Assembly (NCBI GenBank): GCA_018699735.1 | Contig: JABIRP010000236.1 | Location: 1-59,737 of the forward strand | Reading direction: 5' to 3' | Source of the DNA: Rhodospirillaceae bacterium | GTDB taxonomy: Bacteria > Pseudomonadota > Alphaproteobacteria > Thalassobaculales > Thalassobaculaceae | DNA length: 59,737 bases | Shown here: piece after piece, positions 34,865 through 42,467 of the stretch | Position numbering within the stretch: the stretch's first letter is position 1 | Layout of the letters: every line of letters begins with the position of its first letter | The notes under the pieces: generated by a model | What the model saw: only the letters and a program-made list of their open reading frames with translations | What the model was told of the DNA's origin: nothing | Databases searched by the model: none | Program-made: the position numbers and the translations under genes

Positions 34865-35733
34865 GCGTCCGACGATATCAGGCTCCGTCAGACGGTGCCC
34901 CAACATCGGCCATGCTCACGGCCTGGGAGGAAGACGGTTTCCTCATTCTCGACGGTTTCCACACCTTCGACGCTTGCGAGAAGTTGCGCGCCCGGGCCCT
35001 CGAGATCGTCGAGGCGTTCGACCCGCAAGACAACGCGACTATATTCTCGACCACCGACCCAGACCATGTCGACGACGATTATTTCCGCGGCTCTGGTGAT
35101 AAGATCCGCTGCTTCCTCGAAGAAGAGGCCGTCGGCCAAAACGGCCGGTCGACCCGACCGAAGTCGTTGTCGGTCAACAAAATCGGCCACGCGATGCACG
35201 ATCTCGATCCTGTCTTCTCAAGCTTTGCCAGAGCACCACAGATGGAACCGCTGATCACGGGTCTCGGGATTGGTGAGCCTCTTCTTTTGCAGAGCATGTA
35301 CATCTTCAAGCAGCCGGAGATCGGCGGTGAGGTGACTTGCCACCAGGACTCGACATTTCTCTGGACCGAACCACAGACCTGTATCGGCTTCTGGTCGGCG
35401 ATCGATGCGGCCTCAATCGAGAACGGTTGCCTTTGGGCTGAGCCCGGTTCGCACCGAGGACCTTTGCGTGCCCGGCACCATGACGTCGATGGTCGACTGG
35501 TTTTCGAAACTCTGGACGACACGCCCTGGCCCAGCGACGGCTTGGCCGCGATCGAGGCTCAACCCGGCACCCTTGTTGTATTGCATGGCCAATTGCCACA
35601 CCTGAGCGCGCCCAACCGTTCGACCAAACCGCGACATGCTCACACATTGCACGTGATCGATGGCCGGGCGCATTATCCCCGGGACAACTGGCTCCGACGC
35701 GGAGCCGATATGCCGCTTAGAGGTTTTAGATAG
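34861..35733 (+). CDS. PhyH-family Fe(II)/2-oxoglutarate oxygenase, PHYHD1-like
   Basis: A 290-residue oxygenase. The iron ligands are H161 and D163 ([10 protein letters not shown]) and H247 ([10 protein letters not shown]). [59 protein letters not shown] and the ending [11 protein letters not shown] match, in order and spacing, the animal protein PHYHD1 (about 291 residues) as I remember it. It would hydroxylate a small molecule using O2 and 2-oxoglutarate. The GTG start overlaps the deoB stop (GTGA), so it is translated with the phosphopentomutase. PHYHD1's natural substrate is not established to my knowledge. This neighbourhood suggests a nucleoside, base or pentose derivative. Confidence 0.92.
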   Translation: MSVRRYQAPSDGAPTSAMLTAWEEDGFLILDGFHTFDACEKLRARALEIVEAFDPQDNATIFSTTDPDHVDDDYFRGSGDKIRCFLEEEAVGQNGRSTRPKSLSVNKIGHAMHDLDPVFSSFARAPQMEPLITGLGIGEPLLLQSMYIFKQPEIGGEVTCHQDSTFLWTEPQTCIGFWSAIDAASIENGCLWAEPGSHRGPLRARHHDVDGRLVFETLDDTPWPSDGLAAIEAQPGTLVVLHGQLPHLSAPNRSTKPRHAHTLHVIDGRAHYPRDNWLRRGADMPLRGFR

Positions 35734-36603
35734 ATGAGCACACCACAGAACAGCATCTTCGTCGAAGGGACTCGGGCGCAGTACGTATTGGAATACAGCC
35801 TTGCTGACGGCGTAGACCCGCAACCGGCGGCGGCCAGTTTGGCTCAACTCGCGCAACAGACCGGGCCCGCCGAAATGGTTGTCGCCTTCGGCCCGGCGCT
35901 CTGGTCGCGGCTCAATATGGGCCCGTCGGCCTCTGATTTGCGTGATTTCAAACCGATTGGAGAGGGCGATCATGCCGCGCCAGCCAGCCAGCGAGATGTG
36001 CTGGTCTGGATCCACGGTGCAGAGCACGACGATTGTTTCGATCGCGCGCTGGCAGTTGAAGATGCGCTCTCCGGGGTTGCGTCGGCCGAGCTTGATCTGC
36101 GGGGTTTCGTCTATCACGACTCGCGTGATTTGACCGGGTTCATCGATGGCAGTGCCAACCCAAAAGATGACGCCCGGCTCGATGCGGCCGTGGATCCCGA
36201 GACCGGCGGATCGGTGGTGTTCACGCAACGCTGGGTGCACGATCTCGACAAATTCAATACGCTGGCGGTGCCAGAGCAGGAGCGGGTGATCGGCCGAACC
36301 AAGGCGGACAGCATCGAGCTCGAAGGCGATGCGATGCCGGCGGACAGTCACGTATCGCGGACCGACATTTCCGGCACCAAGATCTACCGCCGAAGCTTTC
36401 CCTACGGCTCCGTCGGCGAGAAAGGGCTCTATTTCCTTGCCTTCGGGCGGGATATGGAGCGCTTTGAGGTTCTACTCCGGCACATGTTCGGGGTCACGGA
36501 TGATGGCATTCACGACCGGCTGATCGAGTTTTCGAAGCCGGTGACCGGCGGTTATTGGTTTGCACCATCGGCGAAGGTTCTCAAGGCACTCGCCGCCGGC
36601 TGA
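35734..36603 (+). CDS. DyP-type peroxidase
   Basis: A 289-residue dye-decolorizing heme peroxidase. The GXXDG motif is G135-F-I-D138-G139 (GFIDGSANPKDD), with the distal catalytic Asp. The proximal heme His is H206 (ADSHVSRTDI), and the distal Arg lies in YRRSFPYG. There is no Tat signal, so it is cytoplasmic, of class B/P length. I see no encapsulin gene. The ATG begins immediately after the stop of the oxygenase gene and is the last member of the operon. Its 3' end overlaps the convergent DMT transporter gene by 23 nt. A peroxidase in a nucleoside-breakdown operon is unusual. Confidence 0.92.
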   Translation: MSTPQNSIFVEGTRAQYVLEYSLADGVDPQPAAASLAQLAQQTGPAEMVVAFGPALWSRLNMGPSASDLRDFKPIGEGDHAAPASQRDVLVWIHGAEHDDCFDRALAVEDALSGVASAELDLRGFVYHDSRDLTGFIDGSANPKDDARLDAAVDPETGGSVVFTQRWVHDLDKFNTLAVPEQERVIGRTKADSIELEGDAMPADSHVSRTDISGTKIYRRSFPYGSVGEKGLYFLAFGRDMERFEVLLRHMFGVTDDGIHDRLIEFSKPVTGGYWFAPSAKVLKALAAG

Positions 36604-37504
36604 AGACATGGAGAAATTGCCTCGGCTCGAACTGCGCCAGGATAGTGCCGAGAATGACCAAGAGTGCCGCCCAAAGCTGATCGAAGACGAAGACGCCGCC
36701 TAGCGCCACGGCCATCAGCATGACGTAAAACGGCACCAGGTTCTGATGCATGCCGCCGACGGTAACGCCGAGGATGCGGATGCCGACAAACCACAGCGCC
36801 ATTGCGCCCGCATTGGCAATACAGGCGAACCAGAAAATCTGAGCCAGGCTCGTAGCCGAAAAATCGTAGCTCGGCACGATCAAGCCGAAACCGGTCACGG
36901 TCAATGCTACCGCGACTACGACCAAGGCACTCGCCATCATGGTCGCTGTGGCTTTGGCCAAGTCGCGCATGTGCGCCAAGCGTTCAACCGAAGCCCGCGA
37001 GAACCAGGTGAAACCGATCGTTGAGGCCAGGACCAGGATCTCACCGCCCTGCAAATCTATTGCCCCGCCGGAAAATCCACCGACCGCGAAAACCCCGCCC
37101 GTTACCGCCAATGCGATCGCCAGCATCAGGCGTGCCGATATCCGCTCGGTTCCGCTGAACGCTCCCATGATGGCGGAGATCACTGGCACCATCGTCGCGA
37201 TGATCGCAACCACGACCGGGTCGGTCAGACGTTGCCCAAATGTCAGGAATATCGCCGCCATCCCGAGCCCGAGCCCACCGATTGCCAGACAATCGCGCCA
37301 AGGGGCCCAGCGCAGTTCCGACAGGCGGCCGAGCAAACCCATTAGAATGATCAGGAACACAGCACCCGCTGCCAATCGCACGGCGGCCAGATACATCGGA
37401 TGCCAGTGCTCAAGCAGAATGGGAGCCAGCGGAAATCCGGTCGCCCAAATAGCCATGCTGGCCACGACCAGCAGATTTCCGACCACCAAATTCCTGTCGG
37501 CCAT
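36581..37504 (-). CDS. EamA/DMT-superfamily transporter
   Basis: A 307-residue protein of ten predicted membrane helices in two EamA halves. It starts MADRNLVVGNLLVVASMAIW and contains the repeat pattern typical of drug/metabolite exporters (WATGFPLAPILLEH..., later FTWFSRASVERLA). The ATG at 37504 has GGAG 7 nt upstream; a longer frame to 37552 lacks a site. It is convergent with the DyP gene and overlaps its 3' end. A DMT exporter for an amino acid, base or other small metabolite is probable, but the cargo is unknown. Confidence 0.87.
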   Translation of the reverse strand: MADRNLVVGNLLVVASMAIWATGFPLAPILLEHWHPMYLAAVRLAAGAVFLIILMGLLGRLSELRWAPWRDCLAIGGLGLGMAAIFLTFGQRLTDPVVVAIIATMVPVISAIMGAFSGTERISARLMLAIALAVTGGVFAVGGFSGGAIDLQGGEILVLASTIGFTWFSRASVERLAHMRDLAKATATMMASALVVVAVALTVTGFGLIVPSYDFSATSLAQIFWFACIANAGAMALWFVGIRILGVTVGGMHQNLVPFYVMLMAVALGGVFVFDQLWAALLVILGTILAQFEPRQFLHVFSRRRVP

Positions 37505-37623
37505 GGCTAAGCTCCATTGCCGGCCCCAACTGCCGGGTTGCCTCGATAACACCGGCTCATGCTACCCTGCGTAGATTGCTGACAACTTTCTGTCTTGCCC
37601 ATGAACGACATTGCGAGAGCCGC

Positions 37624-38127
37624 TTGATACGGGATCTTCTGTTAATCGTCTTCATCCTGGCGGGTGCCATCGGCGCTTCGCAGGTGCCTCGTTTCGTGCA
37701 GGAGTACGAGCAGCGGCTCGGCGGTGCGCGTGATGAGGCGCGTCTCCATCTCAGAGGCTTCGAGGCGATTGCTAAAACCCGCGGGCTCAGCTTCGAGAAG
37801 TATCTTGGTGAACTCGCAGCGGAGGGAGGCGATTCCGGTGCCGCCACCAGTACGACCATCCGTCAGATGGGCGAGCGCGCCGACTGGCTCGATCTACTGC
37901 AGGAGCATCTGGGCAAGGCGTCGCATTTGAAGCGAACCTGGGTGGTGTTTTCCAAACCCGACCCGGAGATTTTGCGCGCAACCTGGGCGGTCTATCGCCC
38001 CGGCGTGTTTCTCGACAGCCAGCACGGTCTGATCGGTGTGGGAATTAGCTGGCTCCTATTCGTCATTCTGAGCCGGGTGTTCGGTGCGATCTTCTTCCGA
38101 CGCAAGGTGCGGCGAGCGCGGGGCTAA
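37624..38127 (+). CDS. DUF2937 family membrane protein
   Basis: A 167-residue protein with one hydrophobic helix at each end. The N-terminal one is IRDLLLIVFILAGAIGASQVPRFVQEYEQRL, and the C-terminal one is LIGVGISWLLFVILSRVFGAIF, ending in a basic tail. Between them is a helical periplasmic domain. This matches DUF2937, found in alpha- and gammaproteobacteria, with no known function. I chose TTG at 37624 because GAGAG precedes it and the family starts at this point; a TTG at 37576 would add 16 residues. It converges with a small membrane protein gene, 6 nt between stops. Confidence 0.8.
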   Translation: MIRDLLLIVFILAGAIGASQVPRFVQEYEQRLGGARDEARLHLRGFEAIAKTRGLSFEKYLGELAAEGGDSGAATSTTIRQMGERADWLDLLQEHLGKASHLKRTWVVFSKPDPEILRATWAVYRPGVFLDSQHGLIGVGISWLLFVILSRVFGAIFFRRKVRRARG

Positions 38128-38133
38128 AATCCT

Positions 38134-38343
38134 CTACTCGTCCATCTCCAACAACTTGATACACCAAAGCGTCACCAGAATGCTGCCGAGACCGAATGCG
38201 AGCACGAGCTTGAGCAGTACGACAGTGCCGGAGATCCAGAGCAGCAACGGGGTCGCGAGGCCACTGAGTGCGGCAATCGCCAGAATTGCCTCGATCCGCC
38301 GACGCGAGAGCCAGCGCAGGATCAGAAGATTGAGCGTGGTCAT
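38134..38343 (-). CDS. Small membrane protein, hypothetical
   Basis: A 69-residue protein with two hydrophobic helices: EAILAIAALSGLATPLLLWIS and VVLLKLVLAFGLGSILVTLWC. A basic N-terminus (LRWLSRRRI) favours the inner membrane with the N-terminus inside. I recognise no family. The ATG at 38343 is preferred; an upstream start at 38367 adds 8 residues. The hydrophobic pattern and its tight fit against the convergent DUF2937 gene favour a true gene, but this is not proven. Confidence 0.55.
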   Translation of the reverse strand: MTTLNLLILRWLSRRRIEAILAIAALSGLATPLLLWISGTVVLLKLVLAFGLGSILVTLWCIKLLEMDE

Positions 38344-38410
38344 GCCGGATCCGGTCCCCCTTAACATTTAATGATAAGGATTCCCGGATCGGCGGCAACC
38401 TCTTCGCGGT

Positions 38411-39190
38411 TCAACCCGCTGCGACTTTCCCTCGAAACGCCTGGATATCGGCCAGGCCCGCGTCACGCAGCATCATGGTGTCGACACCACCAGCGGCCAT
38501 CATCCACCCGGCGGCACCAAGATCACCGACGGACCAGCCGGGGCGCGGAATGCCGCCGATCGGAATGCCGGCGCCGCGTGCCTTGTCCTCGAAGGACTGG
38601 ACCAGCGCCTTGACTTCCGGATCGTCGCCTTGGGCCAGCTTACCGATTGAGCCGGAGAGGTCGCCCGAACCCAGGAACAAAAGATCGATGCCATTGATCG
38701 CGCCAATCTCAACTGTGCGCTCGACCGATGCGGCGGTTTCAATTTGGGCAGCGATGAACAGCCGGTCGGTCGCCTCGTGGATGTAGTTTTCCTCCATACC
38801 GTAGCGCGAGCCGCGCACTGCCGGGGCCGCGAAACCGCGCTTGCCAAGTGTCGGGTAACGGCACGCGGCGACCAAGTCACCAGCCTGTTCCGGCGTCTCG
38901 ACCATCGGGATCATCAGAGACTCGGCACCGGCATCCAGAACGCGCTTCAGATAATTCGGATCATGACCCGGCACCCGGACCAGGGCTTCAGTGTCGGAGC
39001 CCATCACAGCCCGTAATATGTCGATGCTGGTCTCAAGCCCCATCTGGCCATGCTCGCTGTCGATAATGATATAGTCATAGCCGATTGCAGCAGCGATCTC
39101 GGCTACCGTCGGTGAGGGAATGCTGAGCCAGATACCGATTGTTGGCTGGCCATTGGCGATCTTCTGCTTGAGCGTATTTACGCGGGTTAT
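38411..39190 (-). CDS. HpcH/HpaI-family aldolase, apparent ATA start
   Basis: A class II aldolase-type TIM barrel of 259 residues, as for HpcH/HpaI (4-hydroxy-2-oxoheptanedioate or 2-dehydro-3-deoxyglucarate aldolase). The frame reads TRVNTLKQKIANGQ, then IGIWLSIPSPTVAE and IIIDSEHGQMG, with catalytic His 47 in SEHG. R72 (RVPGHD), Glu in AQIETAAS and Asp in GSGDLSGS supply the rest of the metal/substrate site. The first ordinary start, ATG at 39043, would delete His 47 and the first strand. Upstream of it there is no ATG, GTG or TTG before an in-frame TGA. ATA at 39190 has AGGA 7 nt upstream and aligns with the family N-terminus. Either ATA is used or the start was lost. Confidence 0.85.
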   Translation of the reverse strand: MTRVNTLKQKIANGQPTIGIWLSIPSPTVAEIAAAIGYDYIIIDSEHGQMGLETSIDILRAVMGSDTEALVRVPGHDPNYLKRVLDAGAESLMIPMVETPEQAGDLVAACRYPTLGKRGFAAPAVRGSRYGMEENYIHEATDRLFIAAQIETAASVERTVEIGAINGIDLLFLGSGDLSGSIGKLAQGDDPEVKALVQSFEDKARGAGIPIGGIPRPGWSVGDLGAAGWMMAAGGVDTMMLRDAGLADIQAFRGKVAAG

Positions 39191-39288
39191 GACGTGTCCT
39201 GGACAAAGGGGGTCGAACCAGCGGCGGTGCTCGCTGCCAGGTCGGATAGGGTGTGTTCATCAGATAGCCTGGCCCGAGGGAGAGAACC

Positions 39289-39879
39289 ATGCAAGCCGTC
39301 TCATTCACCCAAATGAAGGATGGAACCCGCGAGGATTACCAGTTCCTGGCCAAACACGAACAGAGCCACATGGACGGTACTGTCGACCGCGTGCTGGAAG
39401 TGCTCGCCTCGCTCGATGGGTCTTTCTCGGGCTATCAGGTCTCCCGGCTTGGTCACTCACTGATATCGGCGACCATGGCGCATCGCGACGGTGCCGATAT
39501 CGACTGGGTGGTGACGGCACTACTGCACGATATCGGCGACCAACTGGCACCCTGCAACCACGACGAACTGGCTGCTGCGGTGCTGCGGCCCTACGTCCGC
39601 GAGGAGTGCGCCTGGGTGTTGCGCTGGCATGGGACCTTTCAAAAGATCTACTACATCCACCATCTTGGCGGCGACCCCGACGAGCGCGAGGAATTTCGCG
39701 CCAGCCCGTATTTCCAGGCCTGCGTCGATTTCTGTGAGCGCTGGGATCAGTCAGCATTCGATCCGAACTACAATTTCGAGCCGATCGCCTTCTTCGAGCC
39801 CATGGTGCGCGAGGTCTTCGCGCGCAGGCCTTGGGACAGAGACGTTCTGCGGCCGGGTGAGGTGATCGGGTTGCCTTGA
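39289..39879 (+). CDS. HD-domain protein resembling PhnZ / inositol-oxygenase-like enzymes
   Basis: A 196-residue HD-fold protein. The metal-ligand pattern is H56 (RLGHSLISA), H80-D81 (LLHDIGD), H91 (NHDEL) and H114 (RWHG), and a C-terminal DPNYNFEPIAFFEPMVREVF helix follows. The spacing of H, HD, H and H is like the mixed-valent di-iron oxygenase PhnZ and MIOX more than like phosphohydrolases. GAGGGAGAG lies upstream of the ATG. It is divergent from the HpaI-type aldolase, with 98 bp between starts. Without a structure I cannot tell oxygenase from phosphohydrolase. Confidence 0.78.
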   Translation: MQAVSFTQMKDGTREDYQFLAKHEQSHMDGTVDRVLEVLASLDGSFSGYQVSRLGHSLISATMAHRDGADIDWVVTALLHDIGDQLAPCNHDELAAAVLRPYVREECAWVLRWHGTFQKIYYIHHLGGDPDEREEFRASPYFQACVDFCERWDQSAFDPNYNFEPIAFFEPMVREVFARRPWDRDVLRPGEVIGLP

Positions 39880-39894
39880 GAGCGGTGTTTCGGG

Positions 39895-40035
39895 CCTTCC
39901 CCACCCTTGTCATTCCCGACTAATACTTCATCGCTCCCCGGAAGACGCAAAGCGGCTATCTGGGGCCTCGCCGAATCGACGCATCCATGCCGGATCGAGA
40001 TCCCGGCTCTCCTGTCAGTCGGCCGGGAAGCGGCG
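39895..40035. repeat. Dispersed repeat, copy 3, intergenic
   Basis: The 241-bp gap 39880-40120 contains a third repeat copy. GCCGGATCGAGATCCCGGC (near 39989-40007) and GGCCGGGAAGCGGCG (near 40020-40034) match the right half of copy 1 at 11743-11785, with about the same spacing. The left side, with CTTGTCATTCCCGAC, is also typical of alphaproteobacterial intergenic repeats. The order of parts differs from copy 1. The rest of the gap (40036-40120) precedes the MFS gene and shows no clear promoter. Confidence 0.6.
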
Positions 40036-40120
40036 TTGGTGGTCATGAACGGCTGACGCCACATACGTCCGCTTTTCAGTGCTAAGCTGCGTAACCGCCG
40101 TTCTCCAGTGAGCACTCAAC

Positions 40121-41659
40121 TTGACCGCCGTCCCGTCCAATCCCGCGCAGGAAAGCCAGTCCGGATATCGTCTCAGCCCGAGACAGTGGCTGATTTTGCT
40201 TACGGTCCAGGTCACGACCTTGACCTTCGGCATGGCGGTGACGGTGGCCAATGTGGTCATGCCGCAGATGAAGGGCGCATTATCGGCGACGCAGGATCAG
40301 ATCGCTTGGGTCGTCACCTTCAATCTGGTCGCCACCGCCATCGCCACACCGATGACCGGCTGGCTCTCGCGCACCTTCGGGTGGCGCAATCTGATGATCG
40401 GCTCGTTGATCGGCTTCATGGTCTCGACGCTGTTTTGCGGCTTTGCGACATCGCTCGAAATTCTTATCCTCTTCCGGGTCGCGCAAGGCTTGTTCGGTGC
40501 CCCGTTGATGCCGCTTGGCCAGGGCGTCCTGCTCGCCAGCTTTCCGCGCCACATGCACCCCTTGATCATGATGATGTGGGGTTTTGGTGGCGTCATGGGA
40601 CCGATCCTTGGCCCGGTTCTCGGCGGCATCGTGGCAGACGCGCTGGACTGGCGATGGGCCTTCTTCATGATCATTCCCTTTGCCGGGGTGGCGGCCCTTG
40701 GCGCCTGGGCTTCTTTCGGTCATCAAGAGCGCGGCACGGCGCCCAAATTGGATTGGATCGGCTTTCTGTCACTCGCGGTTGCGGTCGGTGCGGCACAACT
40801 GATGTTCGACCGGGGGCACCGCGAGGATTGGTTCGAGTCGCCGGAAATTCTGCTTGAGGCTGCGGCGGCGGTGATCGGCATCTATATCTTCATCGCCCAC
40901 ACACTGACCGCTCGTGTCAGCTTCCTCAGCCGTGAGCTGTTTTTAGATCGAAACTTCGTTCTTGGGGTGATCATGGCCTTTGCCATGGGTTGGCTCAGCT
41001 ATACCCCGATCGTTCTCTTCCCGCCGCTGTTGCAGGATTTGAGGGGGTACCCGGAATCCATTGTCGGATATCTGATTTCGGCCAGAGGCATTGGCAATTG
41101 GCTCAGTTTTTTCATTGTTGTGCAATGTACCAAGCACAGTCCGCGCATGACGCTTTGCGTCGGTATTGCCTTGCAAGCTATGGCTGGGTGGGCGATGGCC
41201 AATCTTGATATCAACATGACCGATTTTGACGTGTTCTGGACCAATCTGTTGCAAGGCTTCGGCTTCGGCCTTGCCTATACGCCGATGTCGGTGCTTGCTT
41301 TTTCGACGCTGAACACGCGGTTGATGACCGAGGGGTCATCGGTATTCAACATGATGCGTAATTTTGGCAGTTCGATTTTCATCTCCGTCAGCGTCTTGGT
41401 TTTCGTGCGCACCACGACCGAGAGTTACGCCACACTGGGCTCCAAGATCTCGCCCTACAACGAGGCCCTGCGCTTCCCTGATGTGGTCGGGTCCTGGTCC
41501 CTGGAAACCACCGGGCAGCTGGCCCAATTGAGCGCAGAAGTCTACCGTCAGGCGTCAATGATCGGTTACATCAACGCTTTTCATCTGTTTACGTTGGCCG
41601 CCGCCTTGGCGGTTCCCCTGGCGTTGTTGTTTCGGCGCACTCCGAGAATGGAATCTTGA
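40121..41659 (+). CDS. DHA2-family MFS exporter (EmrB/QacA-like)
   Basis: A 512-residue, 14-helix major facilitator. VTLTFGMAVTVANVVMPQMKGAL with TQDQIAWVVTFNLVATAIATPMTGWLSRTFGWRN is the DHA2 N-terminal signature, and a paired helix set near the middle completes the fourteen. Such proteins export drugs or organic anions in exchange for protons and often work with an EmrA-type adaptor; none is beside it. The start is TTG at 40121 with no strong ribosome binding site. The family is firm; the substrate is not. Confidence 0.9.
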   Translation: MTAVPSNPAQESQSGYRLSPRQWLILLTVQVTTLTFGMAVTVANVVMPQMKGALSATQDQIAWVVTFNLVATAIATPMTGWLSRTFGWRNLMIGSLIGFMVSTLFCGFATSLEILILFRVAQGLFGAPLMPLGQGVLLASFPRHMHPLIMMMWGFGGVMGPILGPVLGGIVADALDWRWAFFMIIPFAGVAALGAWASFGHQERGTAPKLDWIGFLSLAVAVGAAQLMFDRGHREDWFESPEILLEAAAAVIGIYIFIAHTLTARVSFLSRELFLDRNFVLGVIMAFAMGWLSYTPIVLFPPLLQDLRGYPESIVGYLISARGIGNWLSFFIVVQCTKHSPRMTLCVGIALQAMAGWAMANLDINMTDFDVFWTNLLQGFGFGLAYTPMSVLAFSTLNTRLMTEGSSVFNMMRNFGSSIFISVSVLVFVRTTTESYATLGSKISPYNEALRFPDVVGSWSLETTGQLAQLSAEVYRQASMIGYINAFHLFTLAAALAVPLALLFRRTPRMES

Positions 41660-41705
41660 TCCGATCGAGCTTAAGCCTGTTATCATCAGTCCTAAGAGGT
41701 GTGAT

Positions 41706-42467
41706 ATGCGCGCAATGAAATACCCTGCGGTGGCGGCAGCAGCCATTTTTTCCGTACTCGTATGCTCAGGAGCGCCCGTGGGTGCGGCCAGTCTCCTCGA
41801 TAAGGCCCAAGGCATTCTCGGCAAGATCGGTGGAGGTACTGGGACATCATCCGGCGCCGCAGCCCTCGGCGAGGCTGAAATCGGACGCGGGCTGAAGGAA
41901 GCTCTCAAGGTTGGCGCTGGCAAGGTCGTCTCGAAACTCGGTGCGGCGGATGGCTTTAACCTTGATCCCACGGCGCACATCCCGTTGCCGGCATCGCTCA
42001 AAACGGCGCAGGAGTTTCTTTCGAAGTTTGGGTATTCCAGCCTGACAGACGACCTGGAACTCCGTCTCAATCGCGCCGCCGAGGCGGCCGTACCGGAAGC
42101 CCAATCATTGTTCGTCGATGCGATCTCGCAAATGACGCTGGACGACGTGCGCGCGATTTATGACGGGCCGGACGACGCCGCCACGCGGTTTTTCCAGAAC
42201 AAGATGAGCAAGCCGCTCTCCGAACGCATGGTGCCAATCGTCGACAAGAGCCTGTCTCAAGTCGGAGCCATTGCGTCCTACGATGCCGTAATGGGGCAGT
42301 ACAGAACGATCCCCTATGTTCCCAACCTGAAAGCCAACCTGACCGGTCACGTCATCGAGAAGGCCTTGGTCGGATTGTTCCACTACATCGCCAAGGAAGA
42401 GGCCGCGATCCGAAATATGGCTGCCGCGCGAACAACCGATCTTCTGAAGCGTGTGTTTACCCGCTAG
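41706..42467 (+). CDS. DUF4197 family exported protein
   Basis: A 253-residue secreted protein. The signal peptide (MRAMKYPAVAAAAIFSVLVC...) ends near PVGA/AS; the Cys at about 20 is not in a good lipobox because Val precedes it. The DUF4197 body has EIGRGLKEALKVGAGKVV, NLDPTAHIPLPASLKTAQ, EAQSLFVDAISQMT and a long helical C-terminus. The family is widespread in Gram-negatives and uncharacterised. An AAGAGGTG stretch precedes the ATG. It converges with the iron-type dehydrogenase gene and overlaps its end by 11 nt. Confidence 0.88.
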   Translation: MRAMKYPAVAAAAIFSVLVCSGAPVGAASLLDKAQGILGKIGGGTGTSSGAAALGEAEIGRGLKEALKVGAGKVVSKLGAADGFNLDPTAHIPLPASLKTAQEFLSKFGYSSLTDDLELRLNRAAEAAVPEAQSLFVDAISQMTLDDVRAIYDGPDDAATRFFQNKMSKPLSERMVPIVDKSLSQVGAIASYDAVMGQYRTIPYVPNLKANLTGHVIEKALVGLFHYIAKEEAAIRNMAAARTTDLLKRVFTR

